Assembly (NCBI GenBank): GCA_046350655.1
Contig: JAXMAB010000009.1
Span: forward strand, 1-64,000
Source of the DNA: JAEUHO01 sp046350655
GTDB lineage: Bacteria; Planctomycetota; PLA2; JAEUHO01
DNA: 64,000 nucleotides
Direction of reading: 5' to 3'
The position numbers and the translations under genes were made by a program. Positions 43,068-51,623 of the stretch are shown here, piece after piece. Position 1 is the stretch's first letter; each line of letters opens with the position of its first letter. The notes below the pieces were generated by a model, which was not told the DNA's origin, ran no database searches, and saw only the letters and a program-made list of their open reading frames with translations.

Positions 43068-45032
43068 CTAGAGCTTGTAGAAGAAGTTCTCGAGGAGCTG
43101 CAGGTTCAGCAGGTAGTTGAAGCCGCGGGCCATCAGGTGACGGCGCGGGTAGTCCTCGGCCGACGAGACGTAGCCGATGGCGGCCGTCGCGGCGGACTGG
43201 ACGAAGAACGAGTCGTGCTTCTCGGCGATCTCGACCAGCTGGTCCAGCTTCGTCCGGTCCTTCATCAGGCCGAGCGAGTAGACGCAGAAGGCGGCGATGT
43301 CCGGGTTGCCCGTCTCGGTCATGCGCTTGATCAGGACGTCGCTGCTGCCGCGCTGGCCGAGGAAGGCCAGGCCGAGGGCGCCGAACGAGATGCCGTCCGG
43401 CGACTTCGTCGTCTTCACGAGCGACAGGATCGGGCTCTGGGAGCGCTCGTTGCCGAGCATGCCGAGCGCCATGGCCGCGTAGCCACGGAGCAGCGGGTGG
43501 GAGCCCTCCTCCACCTGGCGGCGGAGGATCTCGTTGCCACGCTCGTCGCCGAGGATGCCGAGGGCGATCATGCCCGCGGCCTCGGTCGTCGCCATCTTGT
43601 TCTTGCCCTCGACCGCGTCCTTCGCGATGTCGAACGCGTTCGGAGCCTTGGCGATCGCGAGCGCGAGGATCTCGTACTCACGGACCGCGTTGCGCTCCTT
43701 CTTGAGGTCGAGCTCGAGGCGGCGGATGGCCACCGCGTCGCCCGTCACGGCCGCGATGCGGCCGAGGGAGATCGCGGCCATGCCGCAGACGAACTGGTCG
43801 TTGTCGTTCTCGAGGGCGTGGGCGAGCTTCTTGACGATCTCGCGCGTCGGCTTGTCGAGGACCTCGCGCTGGGCCGGGATCGCCTTCTTCAGCTCCGTCA
43901 CCTTCGCCTGGACGTCGACCGGCAGCGGGGCGCCCAGCGAGGTGTCGTACGGCGCCGTCAGGGCGTCGATCTCGCGCTCGGCCGCCGTGCGGTAGTCGAG
44001 CACGCCCAGGGCCATGGCCGCGGAGCGACGGATGTCGATCTCGCGGTCGGTGAGGGCGTCGAGGAGGATCTCCTGGCCGTCCGCCAGGCTGCCGCGCCGG
44101 CCGAACGACTCGGCCGCCATGGCGCGCAGCTCCGCGCGGTACTTCTTGTTCTTGAAGACCTCGGTCAGCGTCCGCTGGCTCTCCGGGCCCGGCGTGAAGC
44201 CGAGGGCCATGATCGCGGCGGAGACGAGCTCGAAGTCGGCCGACTTGTCCGACGAGACCATCTTGGTCAGCATCGGGATGGCCATGTCGCTGCCGACCGC
44301 CGTGATGGTGATCGCCAGGAAGGCGCGGACGTCCGACTCGGTCTTCGGGTCCTCGGCGAGCTTCGCCATCGGGAGGATGGACGTCTCGTCGGCGACGTAG
44401 AAGAGGCCGAGCGCGGCGGCGCGGGCCACCAGGTGGTTCTTGTCGTTGATCGCGTTGACGAGGATCTCGCGCGCCTCGGCGCGGAGGGCGTCGTCGCAGG
44501 CGACGCGGCCGATCGTGATCAGCGCGGCCTCACGGACGAACACCTGCGGGTTGTCCTTCAGCGCGAGCAGCGGCTTCCAGAGCTTCGTGCGGACCACGTC
44601 GGCCGACAGGGGCTTCGCGCCGCGGGCCACCGGGCCCTCGTGCGAGACGACCGTCGAGACGTAGCGGTGCGGGAAGAACTCGATGCGGTTCAGCGCCCAC
44701 CAGGTCTCCCAGGTGGAGTCGTCCGACGCCTGCTTCTTCTTCGCCGGGCCGTCGCCGTTCGGCGTCGTCGGGTCGGGGGGCGTCGCGGTCGTCGGCGCCG
44801 GCGTGGACGGCGTGGTCGGACCGGTCGGGGTCGTCGGGGTCGCGGGCGGGCCGTCCGTGCCCGTCGTGGGCGGGGGCGTGGAGGGCGGCGGCGGCGGCGG
44901 GTCGCTCGGCTCACGCAGGCCCGGGGGGACCGCGCCGCCGGGCTTCTTGAAACGGATGCAGGCGAGCGCGCCGTCGGGCATCAACACCGGCGTCGCGAGC
45001 AGCGCGGGCAGGATCCATGAACGCAACCGCAT
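43068..45032 (-). CDS. Large secreted HEAT-repeat protein
   Basis: 654 residues: signal peptide (ILPALLATPVLMPDGALA) with a Cys right after it, a Pro/Thr-rich linker to about 95, then HEAT-type helical repeats over the remaining 550 residues (VREAALITIGRVA, LVARAAALGLFYVA, LRAMAAESFGRRG, IRRSAAMALGVL, LLRGYAAMALGML, IAAFCVYSLGLM). Codon use is less extreme than average and Lys, Ile and Asn are frequent, suggesting strong expression. An excellent GAGGAGGT site precedes the ATG and TAGCGT (45103-45108, minus strand) is a candidate -10. Probably an envelope scaffold; no partner identified. Confidence 0.85.
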   Translation of the reverse strand: MRLRSWILPALLATPVLMPDGALACIRFKKPGGAVPPGLREPSDPPPPPPSTPPPTTGTDGPPATPTTPTGPTTPSTPAPTTATPPDPTTPNGDGPAKKKQASDDSTWETWWALNRIEFFPHRYVSTVVSHEGPVARGAKPLSADVVRTKLWKPLLALKDNPQVFVREAALITIGRVACDDALRAEAREILVNAINDKNHLVARAAALGLFYVADETSILPMAKLAEDPKTESDVRAFLAITITAVGSDMAIPMLTKMVSSDKSADFELVSAAIMALGFTPGPESQRTLTEVFKNKKYRAELRAMAAESFGRRGSLADGQEILLDALTDREIDIRRSAAMALGVLDYRTAAEREIDALTAPYDTSLGAPLPVDVQAKVTELKKAIPAQREVLDKPTREIVKKLAHALENDNDQFVCGMAAISLGRIAAVTGDAVAIRRLELDLKKERNAVREYEILALAIAKAPNAFDIAKDAVEGKNKMATTEAAGMIALGILGDERGNEILRRQVEEGSHPLLRGYAAMALGMLGNERSQSPILSLVKTTKSPDGISFGALGLAFLGQRGSSDVLIKRMTETGNPDIAAFCVYSLGLMKDRTKLDQLVEIAEKHDSFFVQSAATAAIGYVSSAEDYPRRHLMARGFNYLLNLQLLENFFYKL

Positions 45033-45351
45033 CGGGAAACCTCCTCGGGTAGGTCCGGGGCAGATCGTGGGGGGACGGGGCAGGAGCGCCCCGCCGGTGG
45101 GAACGCTACAAAAGCCATACCGCACCGAAAATCTCCCAAACCCGGTGCTTTGGCCGACTTCGGGCGGTTTCGGTCCGTGGGTCCGTGGCGGGACCGCCAC
45201 GGATGTTACCCCCCGGAAACGCACGGCGCCACGGAGGCCGATCGGGCCGGGCGGCCGGTCGGCGACGGCCATCGGGCCTCGCGTCGGCGGACGCCCGTCC
45301 GCCCTCCGGTGCGGGGGGCACGGATGTCGGCGATTCCGCACCGGTGCCGGG

Positions 45352-45357
45352 TACGAT
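45352..45357 (+). promoter_or_regulatory. -10 box (TACGAT) for the HEAT lipoprotein-flippase unit
   Basis: TACGAT gives a leader of about 28 bases to ATG 45392, which has GGAGGG (45377-45382). The divergent HEAT gene starts at 45032, so both promoters share this 360-base gap. A degenerate copy of repeat A (45273-45285) also lies in it. Confidence 0.55.
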
Positions 45358-45391
45358 CCGCGCCGCTCCATGCCTCGGAGGGCTCCGGTTC

Positions 45392-46685
45392 ATGCGGATG
45401 GGTCGTGGCATCGCCGTCGTCGCCGGCCTCGTGTGCCTGGCGGCGGCTCCCGGCTGCTCTCGGAAGCTCTCGTCCGGCGGCGGCGCGATGGACACGATCT
45501 TCTACGACTGGCTCGGGATGGATCGCGGGACCGCGTACTACTACAACGTCGTCCTCAACGCCCACGAGAAGAAGAACTTCGCCTACAAGGACACGGCCGA
45601 CCCGTACCTGGCGGACAAGTGCGTGGACGCGGTGCAGCGGCTCGGGACCGCGGAGTACACGCGGCTCGAGGGCCAGGTGCAGGTGATCCTGCTGCTCTCG
45701 GACGTGCTGATCGAGGACCCGGTGTCGCTCGCGAAGGACCAGGCGGCCGGGTCGTTGGCCCTGCTCGCGACGCGGATGCCGGTGGTGCCGTACACGCCGC
45801 GGCCCGAGCGCGGCGACCGGTTCCTCGCGCAGCTTCGCGAGCTCCGCGAGGTGCTGCACGACCCCGAGGGGCGGCGGCGACCCGACACGCCGGCCACGAA
45901 GCAGCGCGTCGCGGCGATCGTCGAGGAGATCGGCACGTACCAGATGCCGAACCTGCAGCTCACGAAGGACGCGCTGCGCTGGTTCCCGTCGTACCCGTTC
46001 GTCACGCAGGAGACCGACCCGGCGCTGCGCGAGGTGTTCGACCGCGCCATGGTGCGGCGCTCGCGCGAGGTCGTCGTGGCGTCGCTGACGGGGGCCGTCT
46101 CGGACGGCGCGCCGCACGTGCGCCGCGCGGCGGTGCTCGGGCTCAAGACGGTCGGCGACGCGCGCGCGGTCGACACGGTCGCGGAGCGCCTCGACGCCGA
46201 GAGCAACGCGCTCGTGCGGGGCGAGATCGCGGAGTACTTCGGCGCCGTCGGCGGGCCGACGGCCGGCAAGCGTCTGGTCGGGCTGCTCTCGGACGACGAC
46301 GGCGGCGTGCGGCACAAGGCGCACCTCGCGCTCGTCCGCGTGGCGGGCACCGATCTCGGGAAGGAGCGCGCGCCGTGGGAGGCGTGGCTCGCGCGCGGAG
46401 GCGGGGCTCGACGGCCGTCCCGGCCACGCCGCCCGCGCCGCCGGCCGCGCCGCCGATCGCGCCGCCGGTCGTGCCGCCGCCCACCCCGCCGCGCGCCGCC
46501 GCGCGCCCCCGCCGGTCGTCGTGCCGCCGGTCGTCGGGCCGCCGGCGGCCGAGCCGCCGCCGATGCCCGCGCCGCCGCCTCCTCCGCCGCCCCGCGTGCT
46601 GCCGCCCCCGCCCACGACCCCGCCGCCGACGATGCCGCCGGGCGTGCCGGCCACCCTCCCGCCGCCGACGCGGCGCAGCCGCTGA
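45392..46685 (+). CDS. HEAT-repeat lipoprotein with Pro-rich tail (two apparent frame breaks)
   Basis: The first 335 or so residues are continuous from ATG 45392: lipoprotein signal ending LAAAPGC, then a helical body with HEAT-like units (VRRAAVLGLKTVGDA, VRGEIAEYFGAVGG, VRHKAHLALVRVAG). After LARGGG the same frame becomes Arg-rich. A Pro-rich tail continues first in the -1 frame (STAVPATPPAPPAAPPIAPP) and then, shifted once more, in the third frame (APPPVVVPPVV ... LPPPTRRSR, stop 46685). One missing G at 46403-46406 and one missing base near 46489-46505 would restore one reading frame ending 13 bases before the next gene. Sequence error in GC runs is the likely cause. Confidence 0.72.
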
Positions 46686-46698
46686 CGCCTCGGCCTTC

Positions 46699-47883
46699 GT
46701 GGGGTCCCGCCGCGCGTCCGTCCTGCGCTGGGTCGCCCGCCTCCTCGGCGTGGCGTTGGTGGTCTACGTCGTCGCGACGCAGGTCCGCTGGACCGACGAG
46801 GTCTCGCTGGCCGACGGGTCGAAGGCGACGGGGACCGTCGTCGCGCACGACGGCGGCTGGCGGGTGACGGCGGCGGACGGGGCGGTCCGCGACCTCGCCG
46901 ACGCGGAGGTCGCCCACGAGACCTTCGGGTCGCGGAGGATCCCGTCGATCGCGTTCGGGCTGCCGACGCTCGTCCGCCGCCTGTCGGGGTCGCTCCCGAC
47001 GGTCGCGTTCGTCCTCGGGGCGCTGCTGGCGCTCGCGATGCTCACCGCCTGGCGATGGCGGTGGCTCGTGGAGGCGCTCGGGCTCGCGCTCTCGGTGGGC
47101 GAGGCCTTCCGCTACACGTTCTATGGGATCTTCTTCAACCTGTTCGTGCCCGGGGCGACGGGCGGCGACGTCGTGAAGGCGTGGTACGCCGCGCGGCGCA
47201 CCGGCCGGGCGACGAAGGCCGTCGTCAGCGTGCTCGTCGACCGGCTCGTGGGCCTGTTCGCGCTCGTCCTGTTCGCCGCGGCGATCCTGTTCGTCGGCCC
47301 GGAGCGCGAGGGGTTCGCCGTGCCCCGCCTCTTCGTCGGCGGCGTCCTCGCGGCCTCGCTCGTCGGCGGCGGGCTGGTGCTCTCGCGGCGGGCGCGCCGC
47401 GCGCTCGGCCTGTCGGCCCTGCTGAAGCGCCTGCCGTTCCAACGCGTGTGGGCCGAGGTGGACGCCGCGGTACGGCTCTACCGCGGGCACCCGCGGGCGC
47501 TCGCCCTCGGCCTCGCCGTCTCGCTGTTCAACCACGCCGGGACGTGCGGCTGCGCGTACCTGCTGGCGCGCGCGCTCGGGCTCGACGAGGTCCGGCTCGT
47601 GGACGCGCTCGCCCTCGTCCCGGTCGTGAGCCTGCTGTCCGCCGTCCCGCTGCTGCCCGGCGGCTGGGGCGTCGGCGAGCTGGCGTTCGCGTACTTCTTC
47701 GCCCCGGTCGGCGTCGCGCCGTCCGAGGCCGTCGCCTGGTCCGTCGTCTTCCGCCTCGCGATCCTCGCGTCCGGCCTGCCCGGCGCGGTGCTCTGGCTGC
47801 TCTCCCGCGAGCACCCGCGCCGCGACGCCATGGCCGCCGAGATGGACGAGGCGGCCGACGCCGCCGCGCAGGCCGCCCCCTGA
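46699..47883 (+). CDS. Flippase-like integral membrane protein (lysylphosphatidylglycerol synthase TM / AglD family)
   Basis: 394 residues. After an N-terminal helix and a small extracytoplasmic beta insertion (about 35-75, WTDEVSLADGSKATGTVV), a membrane domain with several helices follows. Family marks are FYGIFFNLFVPGATGGDVVKAWY, the SVLVDRLVGLFALVLF segment, and near the end PLLPGGWGVGELAFAYFF. The family includes the MprF flippase domain and AglD. Most stand-alone bacterial members have no proven substrate. The GTG start is 13 bases after the restored end of the HEAT lipoprotein gene, so co-expression is likely; the PfkB kinase follows after 25 bases. Confidence 0.85.
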   Translation: MGSRRASVLRWVARLLGVALVVYVVATQVRWTDEVSLADGSKATGTVVAHDGGWRVTAADGAVRDLADAEVAHETFGSRRIPSIAFGLPTLVRRLSGSLPTVAFVLGALLALAMLTAWRWRWLVEALGLALSVGEAFRYTFYGIFFNLFVPGATGGDVVKAWYAARRTGRATKAVVSVLVDRLVGLFALVLFAAAILFVGPEREGFAVPRLFVGGVLAASLVGGGLVLSRRARRALGLSALLKRLPFQRVWAEVDAAVRLYRGHPRALALGLAVSLFNHAGTCGCAYLLARALGLDEVRLVDALALVPVVSLLSAVPLLPGGWGVGELAFAYFFAPVGVAPSEAVAWSVVFRLAILASGLPGAVLWLLSREHPRRDAMAAEMDEAADAAAQAAP

Positions 47884-47908
47884 CCCCCGCCTCCCTCGGA
47901 GCCCTCCC

Positions 47909-48847
47909 TTGACCGCCCCGTCCCCGCGCCCGCCCCAGCTCACCGTCGTCGGCACCGTCGCGCTCGACGACGTCGCGACCCCCGCGGGCGCCGCGAACGC
48001 CGTCCTCGGCGGCAGCGCCACGTACTTCTCGGTCGCCGCGTCGCTCTTCACCCGCGTCGGCCTCGTCGGCGTCGTGGGGGAGGACTTCCCGCGGCCCTTC
48101 CGCGAGCTGCTCGCCTCGCGCGACATCGACCTCACCTGCCTCGAGGTGGCGGCGGGCCGGACGTTCCACTGGGCCGGGCGATACGACGGCGCCATGAACG
48201 CCGCGACGACGCTGCAGACCGACCTGAACGTCCTCGCGTCGTTCTCGCCGAGCCTCGCGCCGCCGCACCGGCGGAGCCCGTTCGTGTTCCTCGCGAACAC
48301 GGCGCCCGCCATCCAGCTCGCGGTCCTCGCGCAGCTCGCGACCCCCGAGGGGGGCGCGCCGCGCCTCGTCGTCGCCGACACGATGAACCTCTGGATCGAC
48401 ACCGCGCGCGACGGCCTCCTGGCCGTCCTCTCGAAGGTGGACGGCCTGCTCGTCAACGACGAGGAGGCCCGCTCGCTCGCGCGCGAGCGCAACCTGATCA
48501 CGGCCGGCCGCAAGCTCCTGACCTACGGCCCGCGGTTCGTCATCGTGAAGAAGGGCGAGCACGGCGCGTTCCTCTTCGGCCGCGACCGCTCCTACGCCCT
48601 GCCCGCGTACCCGCTGGAGGACGTGCGCGACCCGACGGGCGCCGGCGACAGCTTCGCGGGCGGGCTGATGGGGGCGCTCGCCGCCTCGGGGCGGACGTCC
48701 ACCGCCGACGTCGCGCGCGCGATGCTCTACGGCGCCGTCACCGCCTCGTTCGCGGTGAGCACGTTCAGCCTCGACGGGCTCGCCGCGGTGCGCCGCACCG
48801 ACGTGGAGGCCCGCGCGGAGGAGCTCCGCCGCTTCGTCACGCTCTGA
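47909..48847 (+). CDS. PfkB-family sugar/nucleoside kinase
   Basis: 312 residues. The N-terminal GGSATYFSVAASLF glycine motif and the C-terminal signature DPTGAGDSFAGGLMG (catalytic Asp in GAGD) place it in the ribokinase/PfkB family; substrate-defining residues do not let me name the sugar. TTG 47909 is used as start because homology-like sequence (LTVVGTVALDDVATP) begins right after it. It follows the flippase-like gene closely and is followed 47 bases later by thpR. Confidence 0.88.
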   Translation: MTAPSPRPPQLTVVGTVALDDVATPAGAANAVLGGSATYFSVAASLFTRVGLVGVVGEDFPRPFRELLASRDIDLTCLEVAAGRTFHWAGRYDGAMNAATTLQTDLNVLASFSPSLAPPHRRSPFVFLANTAPAIQLAVLAQLATPEGGAPRLVVADTMNLWIDTARDGLLAVLSKVDGLLVNDEEARSLARERNLITAGRKLLTYGPRFVIVKKGEHGAFLFGRDRSYALPAYPLEDVRDPTGAGDSFAGGLMGALAASGRTSTADVARAMLYGAVTASFAVSTFSLDGLAAVRRTDVEARAEELRRFVTL

Positions 48848-48894
48848 CGCGCGTCCCCCCGCCCGCGTACACCGGGCCCGTCCCGAGGCCCCGC

Positions 48895-49638
48895 GTGCTC
48901 CGACTCTTCGTCGCCTGCGCCCCGTCCGCCGCGAGCCGCGCCCTCCTGGCCGAGGAGGGCGCGCTCCTGCTACGCGCGGCGCCCGCCCTGCGGGTCGTCG
49001 GCGCCGACGACCTGCACTGGACCGTGGCCTTCCTCGGCGCGACACCCGACGACCGCGTCGAGCCGCTGCGCGCGCGCCTCGCCGAGGTGGCGGCCGCGCA
49101 GTCGCCGTTCGAGGTCCGCATCGAGGGGCTCGGCGCCTTCCCGAGCTACCACCGACCGCGCGTGTTGTGGGCCGGGCTCGAGTCGGGGCCCGGCGCGACG
49201 GCGCTCACGACGCTGGCCCGCCGCGTCCGCCGCGCCTGCCTCGCGGCCGGCTGCACGCCCGACGCGAACGGCACGTTCGAACCCCACGTCACGCTCGCGC
49301 GGTGGGGGACGCGAGGCCCGGGCGCCGGCGGGCCGCCTCCCCAGGCGCTGGAAATGTTGTTGACAACGGGTGCCTTACAGGGTACTTACACCCCCGAGTT
49401 GCTGTCGGACCTGCTTCTTATGGTCTCGGAAGCGACTTCGCTCTCTGACATCGAACTGGGTGCAAGCGATCCCGACGCGGGGAAGCCCGCCTCGGGCCAC
49501 CCCGCCCCCGCTCACGCCGGGCCGGGTTCCCGCCGGCTGGGTTCCCGATACCGCGTCCTGGCGTCGTGGGCGTTCGGGTCTCGCGCGGCTTCGGCGGGGA
49601 CGGGTTCTGCTGGAGGCCGCCCGGAGGGACCCTCCTGA
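48895..49638 (+). CDS. thpR: RNA 2',3'-cyclic phosphodiesterase (ThpR/LigT), C-terminus apparently replaced
   Basis: Residues 1-140 match the 2H phosphoesterase family: RLFVACAP, first catalytic motif HWTVAFLG (about 41-48) and second motif HVTLARWG (about 134-141). Family members are about 175-190 residues and end with a strand before a Y..L tail; here the sequence after GTRGPG (coded by a copy of repeat A, 49304-49322) is unlike the family in all three frames. The open frame continues 100 residues through a less GC-rich region to 49638. Both catalytic motifs are intact, but the fold is probably incomplete, so this may be a decaying gene. Confidence 0.6.
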   Translation: MLRLFVACAPSAASRALLAEEGALLLRAAPALRVVGADDLHWTVAFLGATPDDRVEPLRARLAEVAAAQSPFEVRIEGLGAFPSYHRPRVLWAGLESGPGATALTTLARRVRRACLAAGCTPDANGTFEPHVTLARWGTRGPGAGGPPPQALEMLLTTGALQGTYTPELLSDLLLMVSEATSLSDIELGASDPDAGKPASGHPAPAHAGPGSRRLGSRYRVLASWAFGSRAASAGTGSAGGRPEGPS

Positions 49639-50263
49639 CCGCCCGTGCGGGACCGGTCGGCCGGACCCGCGCCGTGTCGGCCCGTTCCGTGTCGGCCCCG
49701 CTCGAAGGGGGCGGCCGCCGGATGCGGGTCGGGGGTTCGGGTTCCGCAGGGATCCGGGTCCCAGCGGCCCGGGTTCCGCGCGGACGGGATCCTCGCGGAA
49801 ATCTGGTCCCGCCGGATGAACCGAAACCGGCGGGGGGGCTCGAGCGAGATCCACGGGGCCCGCGTACGCGGGGTTTCGGTTTCGCGGGTCTGCGGGAGCG
49901 CGGGAGCGCAGGAGCGCAGCAGCGAGGGTCGCAGCACTCAGGTCCACGCAAGACAGCCACACAAGCCGCCGCAGGCCGCCGCCAAGGACGGTTGGGTGGC
50001 CGCAGGAAACAAGCCGCAGGAAACAGGTAACGAGTCGCAGGTAGGTCGCAGGTCGACGGAAGACGAAGACGAAGACGCAAGACACGTCGGGTTGGACGAG
50101 GACGACGGGACGGGCGCGAATGTCCGCGACCGTGACGTCGTCCCCGGACCCGCAGACCGGAGCCGTGCTCCGGAGAAGGATGGTTCCGATGGTCGCGCCG
50201 CACGCGGGGACGAATTCGACGGACAGGACCGCGGCCGAGAAGGCCGCTCTCACGGAGAAAGCC
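49339..50263 (+). promoter_or_regulatory. Long unusual region upstream of recA: promoter, palindrome, structured leader
   Basis: About 900 bases that end at the recA start. A textbook promoter, TTGACA (49360-49365), 17 bases, TACTTA (49383-49388), lies inside a perfect 12-base palindrome over the -35 (GTTGTTGACAAC, 49357-49368). Downstream are perfect 10-bp arms AACCGAAACC (49819-49828) and GGTTTCGGTT (49872-49881) enclosing the palindrome CCCGCGTACGCGGG, and short direct repeats such as CCGCAGGAAACA twice near 50015-50045. Base composition is clearly less GC-rich than the rest. No frame gives a convincing protein. I read it as a regulated recA promoter with a long leader or an RNA gene. Confidence 0.5.
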
Positions 50264-51478
50264 ATGGCTGACAAGACCGCGCACGATCGTGCCGCCTCGG
50301 ACCGGGTCGCCTCGGAGCGGGCCGCCCACGGGCACGAGAAGGAGGCCGCGAAGGACGGCCGCGGCGTCGCCGCGGAGCGCGCCCTCTCGCCGGCGGAACG
50401 CGCGGAGAAGGAGAAGGAGGCCAAGAAGCTGGCGGCCCAGCGCACGGCGGCCCTCGACACCGCGCTGTCGGCGATCGAGAAGTCGTACGGCAAGGGCACG
50501 ATCATGCGCCTCGGCATGACCGGGGGCGTCGAGGTCGCGGGCATCTCGACGAACAGCCCGTCGCTCGACCTGGCGCTCGGCGGCCGCGGCATCCCGCGCG
50601 GGCGCATCACGGAGGTCTTCGGGCCGGAGTCGTCCGGCAAGACGTCGCTGTGCATCCACGTGATCGCCAACGCGCAGAAGGCCGGCGGCGTGTGCGCGTT
50701 CATCGACGCGGAGCACGCGTTCGACGCGTCCTACGCGAAGAAGCTGGGCGTCAACCTCGACGAGCTCCTGGTCTCGCAGCCGGACACGGGCGAGCAGGCC
50801 CTCGAGATCGCGGAGGCGCTCGTCCGCAGCAACGCGGTGGACGTCGTCGTCGTGGACTCGGTCGCGGCCCTCGTGCCGAAGGCCGAGATCGAGGGCGAGA
50901 TGGGGGACCAGCACGTCGGCCTCCAGGCGCGCCTCATGAGCCAGGCGCTCCGGAAGCTGACCGCCGCGATCCACCACTCCAACGCGGTCATGATCTTCAC
51001 GAACCAGCTGCGCATGAAGATCGGCGTGATGTTCGGCAACCCCGAGACCACGTCGGGCGGCAACGCGCTGAAGTTCTACGCCTCGGTGCGCATCGACATG
51101 CGGCGCATCGGCGCCCTCAAGGAGGGCGAGAAGGTCATCGGCAACCGGACCCGGGCGAAGGTGGTGAAGAACAAGATCGCCCCGCCGTTCCGGCAGGCCG
51201 AGTTCGACATCATCTTCAACGAGGGCATCTCGGCCATCGGCGACCTCCTCGACCTCGGCGTGGACGCCGGGGCCATCGAGAAGTCGGGGACGTGGCTCTC
51301 CGTCGGCGCGACGAAGCTCGGGCAGGGTCGCGACAAGGCGATCCAGTTCCTGAAGGAGAACCGCGACGTCTACCGCCAGGTGGAGCACGAGGTGAAGAAG
51401 GTCCTCGGCTTCCCGGGCTACGGCGGCGGCCCCCTCAAGGACATGCCGACGAAGCCCAAGGCCGGCGCGGACGACTGA
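50264..51478 (+). CDS. recA: Recombinase RecA
   Basis: 404 residues. The ATPase that forms filaments on single-stranded DNA for strand exchange and SOS induction. Walker A GPESSGKTS, VVVVDSVAALVPKAE (Walker B region), the L1 loop GEMGDQHVGLQARLMSQALRKL, L2 NQLRMKIGVMFGNPETTSGGNALKFYASVR, and a complete C-terminal domain. Start ATG 50264 has a GGAG site; even so it carries about 50 residues of Lys/Ala/Glu/Arg-rich sequence before the usual beginning (RTAALDTALSAIEKSYGKG), which is longer than in most RecA proteins. An earlier ATG at 50120 is in frame but less likely. Confidence 0.97.
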   Translation: MADKTAHDRAASDRVASERAAHGHEKEAAKDGRGVAAERALSPAERAEKEKEAKKLAAQRTAALDTALSAIEKSYGKGTIMRLGMTGGVEVAGISTNSPSLDLALGGRGIPRGRITEVFGPESSGKTSLCIHVIANAQKAGGVCAFIDAEHAFDASYAKKLGVNLDELLVSQPDTGEQALEIAEALVRSNAVDVVVVDSVAALVPKAEIEGEMGDQHVGLQARLMSQALRKLTAAIHHSNAVMIFTNQLRMKIGVMFGNPETTSGGNALKFYASVRIDMRRIGALKEGEKVIGNRTRAKVVKNKIAPPFRQAEFDIIFNEGISAIGDLLDLGVDAGAIEKSGTWLSVGATKLGQGRDKAIQFLKENRDVYRQVEHEVKKVLGFPGYGGGPLKDMPTKPKAGADD

Positions 51479-51610
51479 CGCGCGGTCGCCCTGCGGGGCC
51501 GGCCGGCGCGCGGCTCGTGGCGGGGGCCTCCCCGCCGCGGGCCGGTCCGCTCGGCGGCCCCGGACCGTCCGTCGAGCGGGCGGTCTCGCGTCGCGACGAC
51601 CGGGCGCCGG

Positions 51611-51616
51611 TACCAT
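51611..51616 (+). promoter_or_regulatory. -10 box (TACCAT) of moaC that decides the start codon
   Basis: TACCAT stands seven bases before ATG 51624 and overlaps an in-frame ATG at 51615. If it is the -10, transcription starts at or next to 51624, so the earlier ATG cannot be used and the mRNA is leaderless. Confidence 0.6.
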
Positions 51617-51623
51617 GCCGCGC

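Noticed and set aside
44740..44960. CRISPR-like or simple repeat in the Pro/Thr region of the HEAT gene
   Set aside because: The short repeats are codon-level Pro/Thr/Gly repetition of a linker; there are no regular spacers or cas genes.
49566..50030. ORFs between thpR and recA
   Set aside because: Three overlapping frames are open with repetitive Arg/Gly/Pro/Ser content and no signal, motif or start context; the region looks regulatory or foreign.
50120..50263. Upstream in-frame ATG for RecA
   Set aside because: It adds 48 further non-conserved residues, and the ATG at 50264 has the better GGAG ribosome-binding site.
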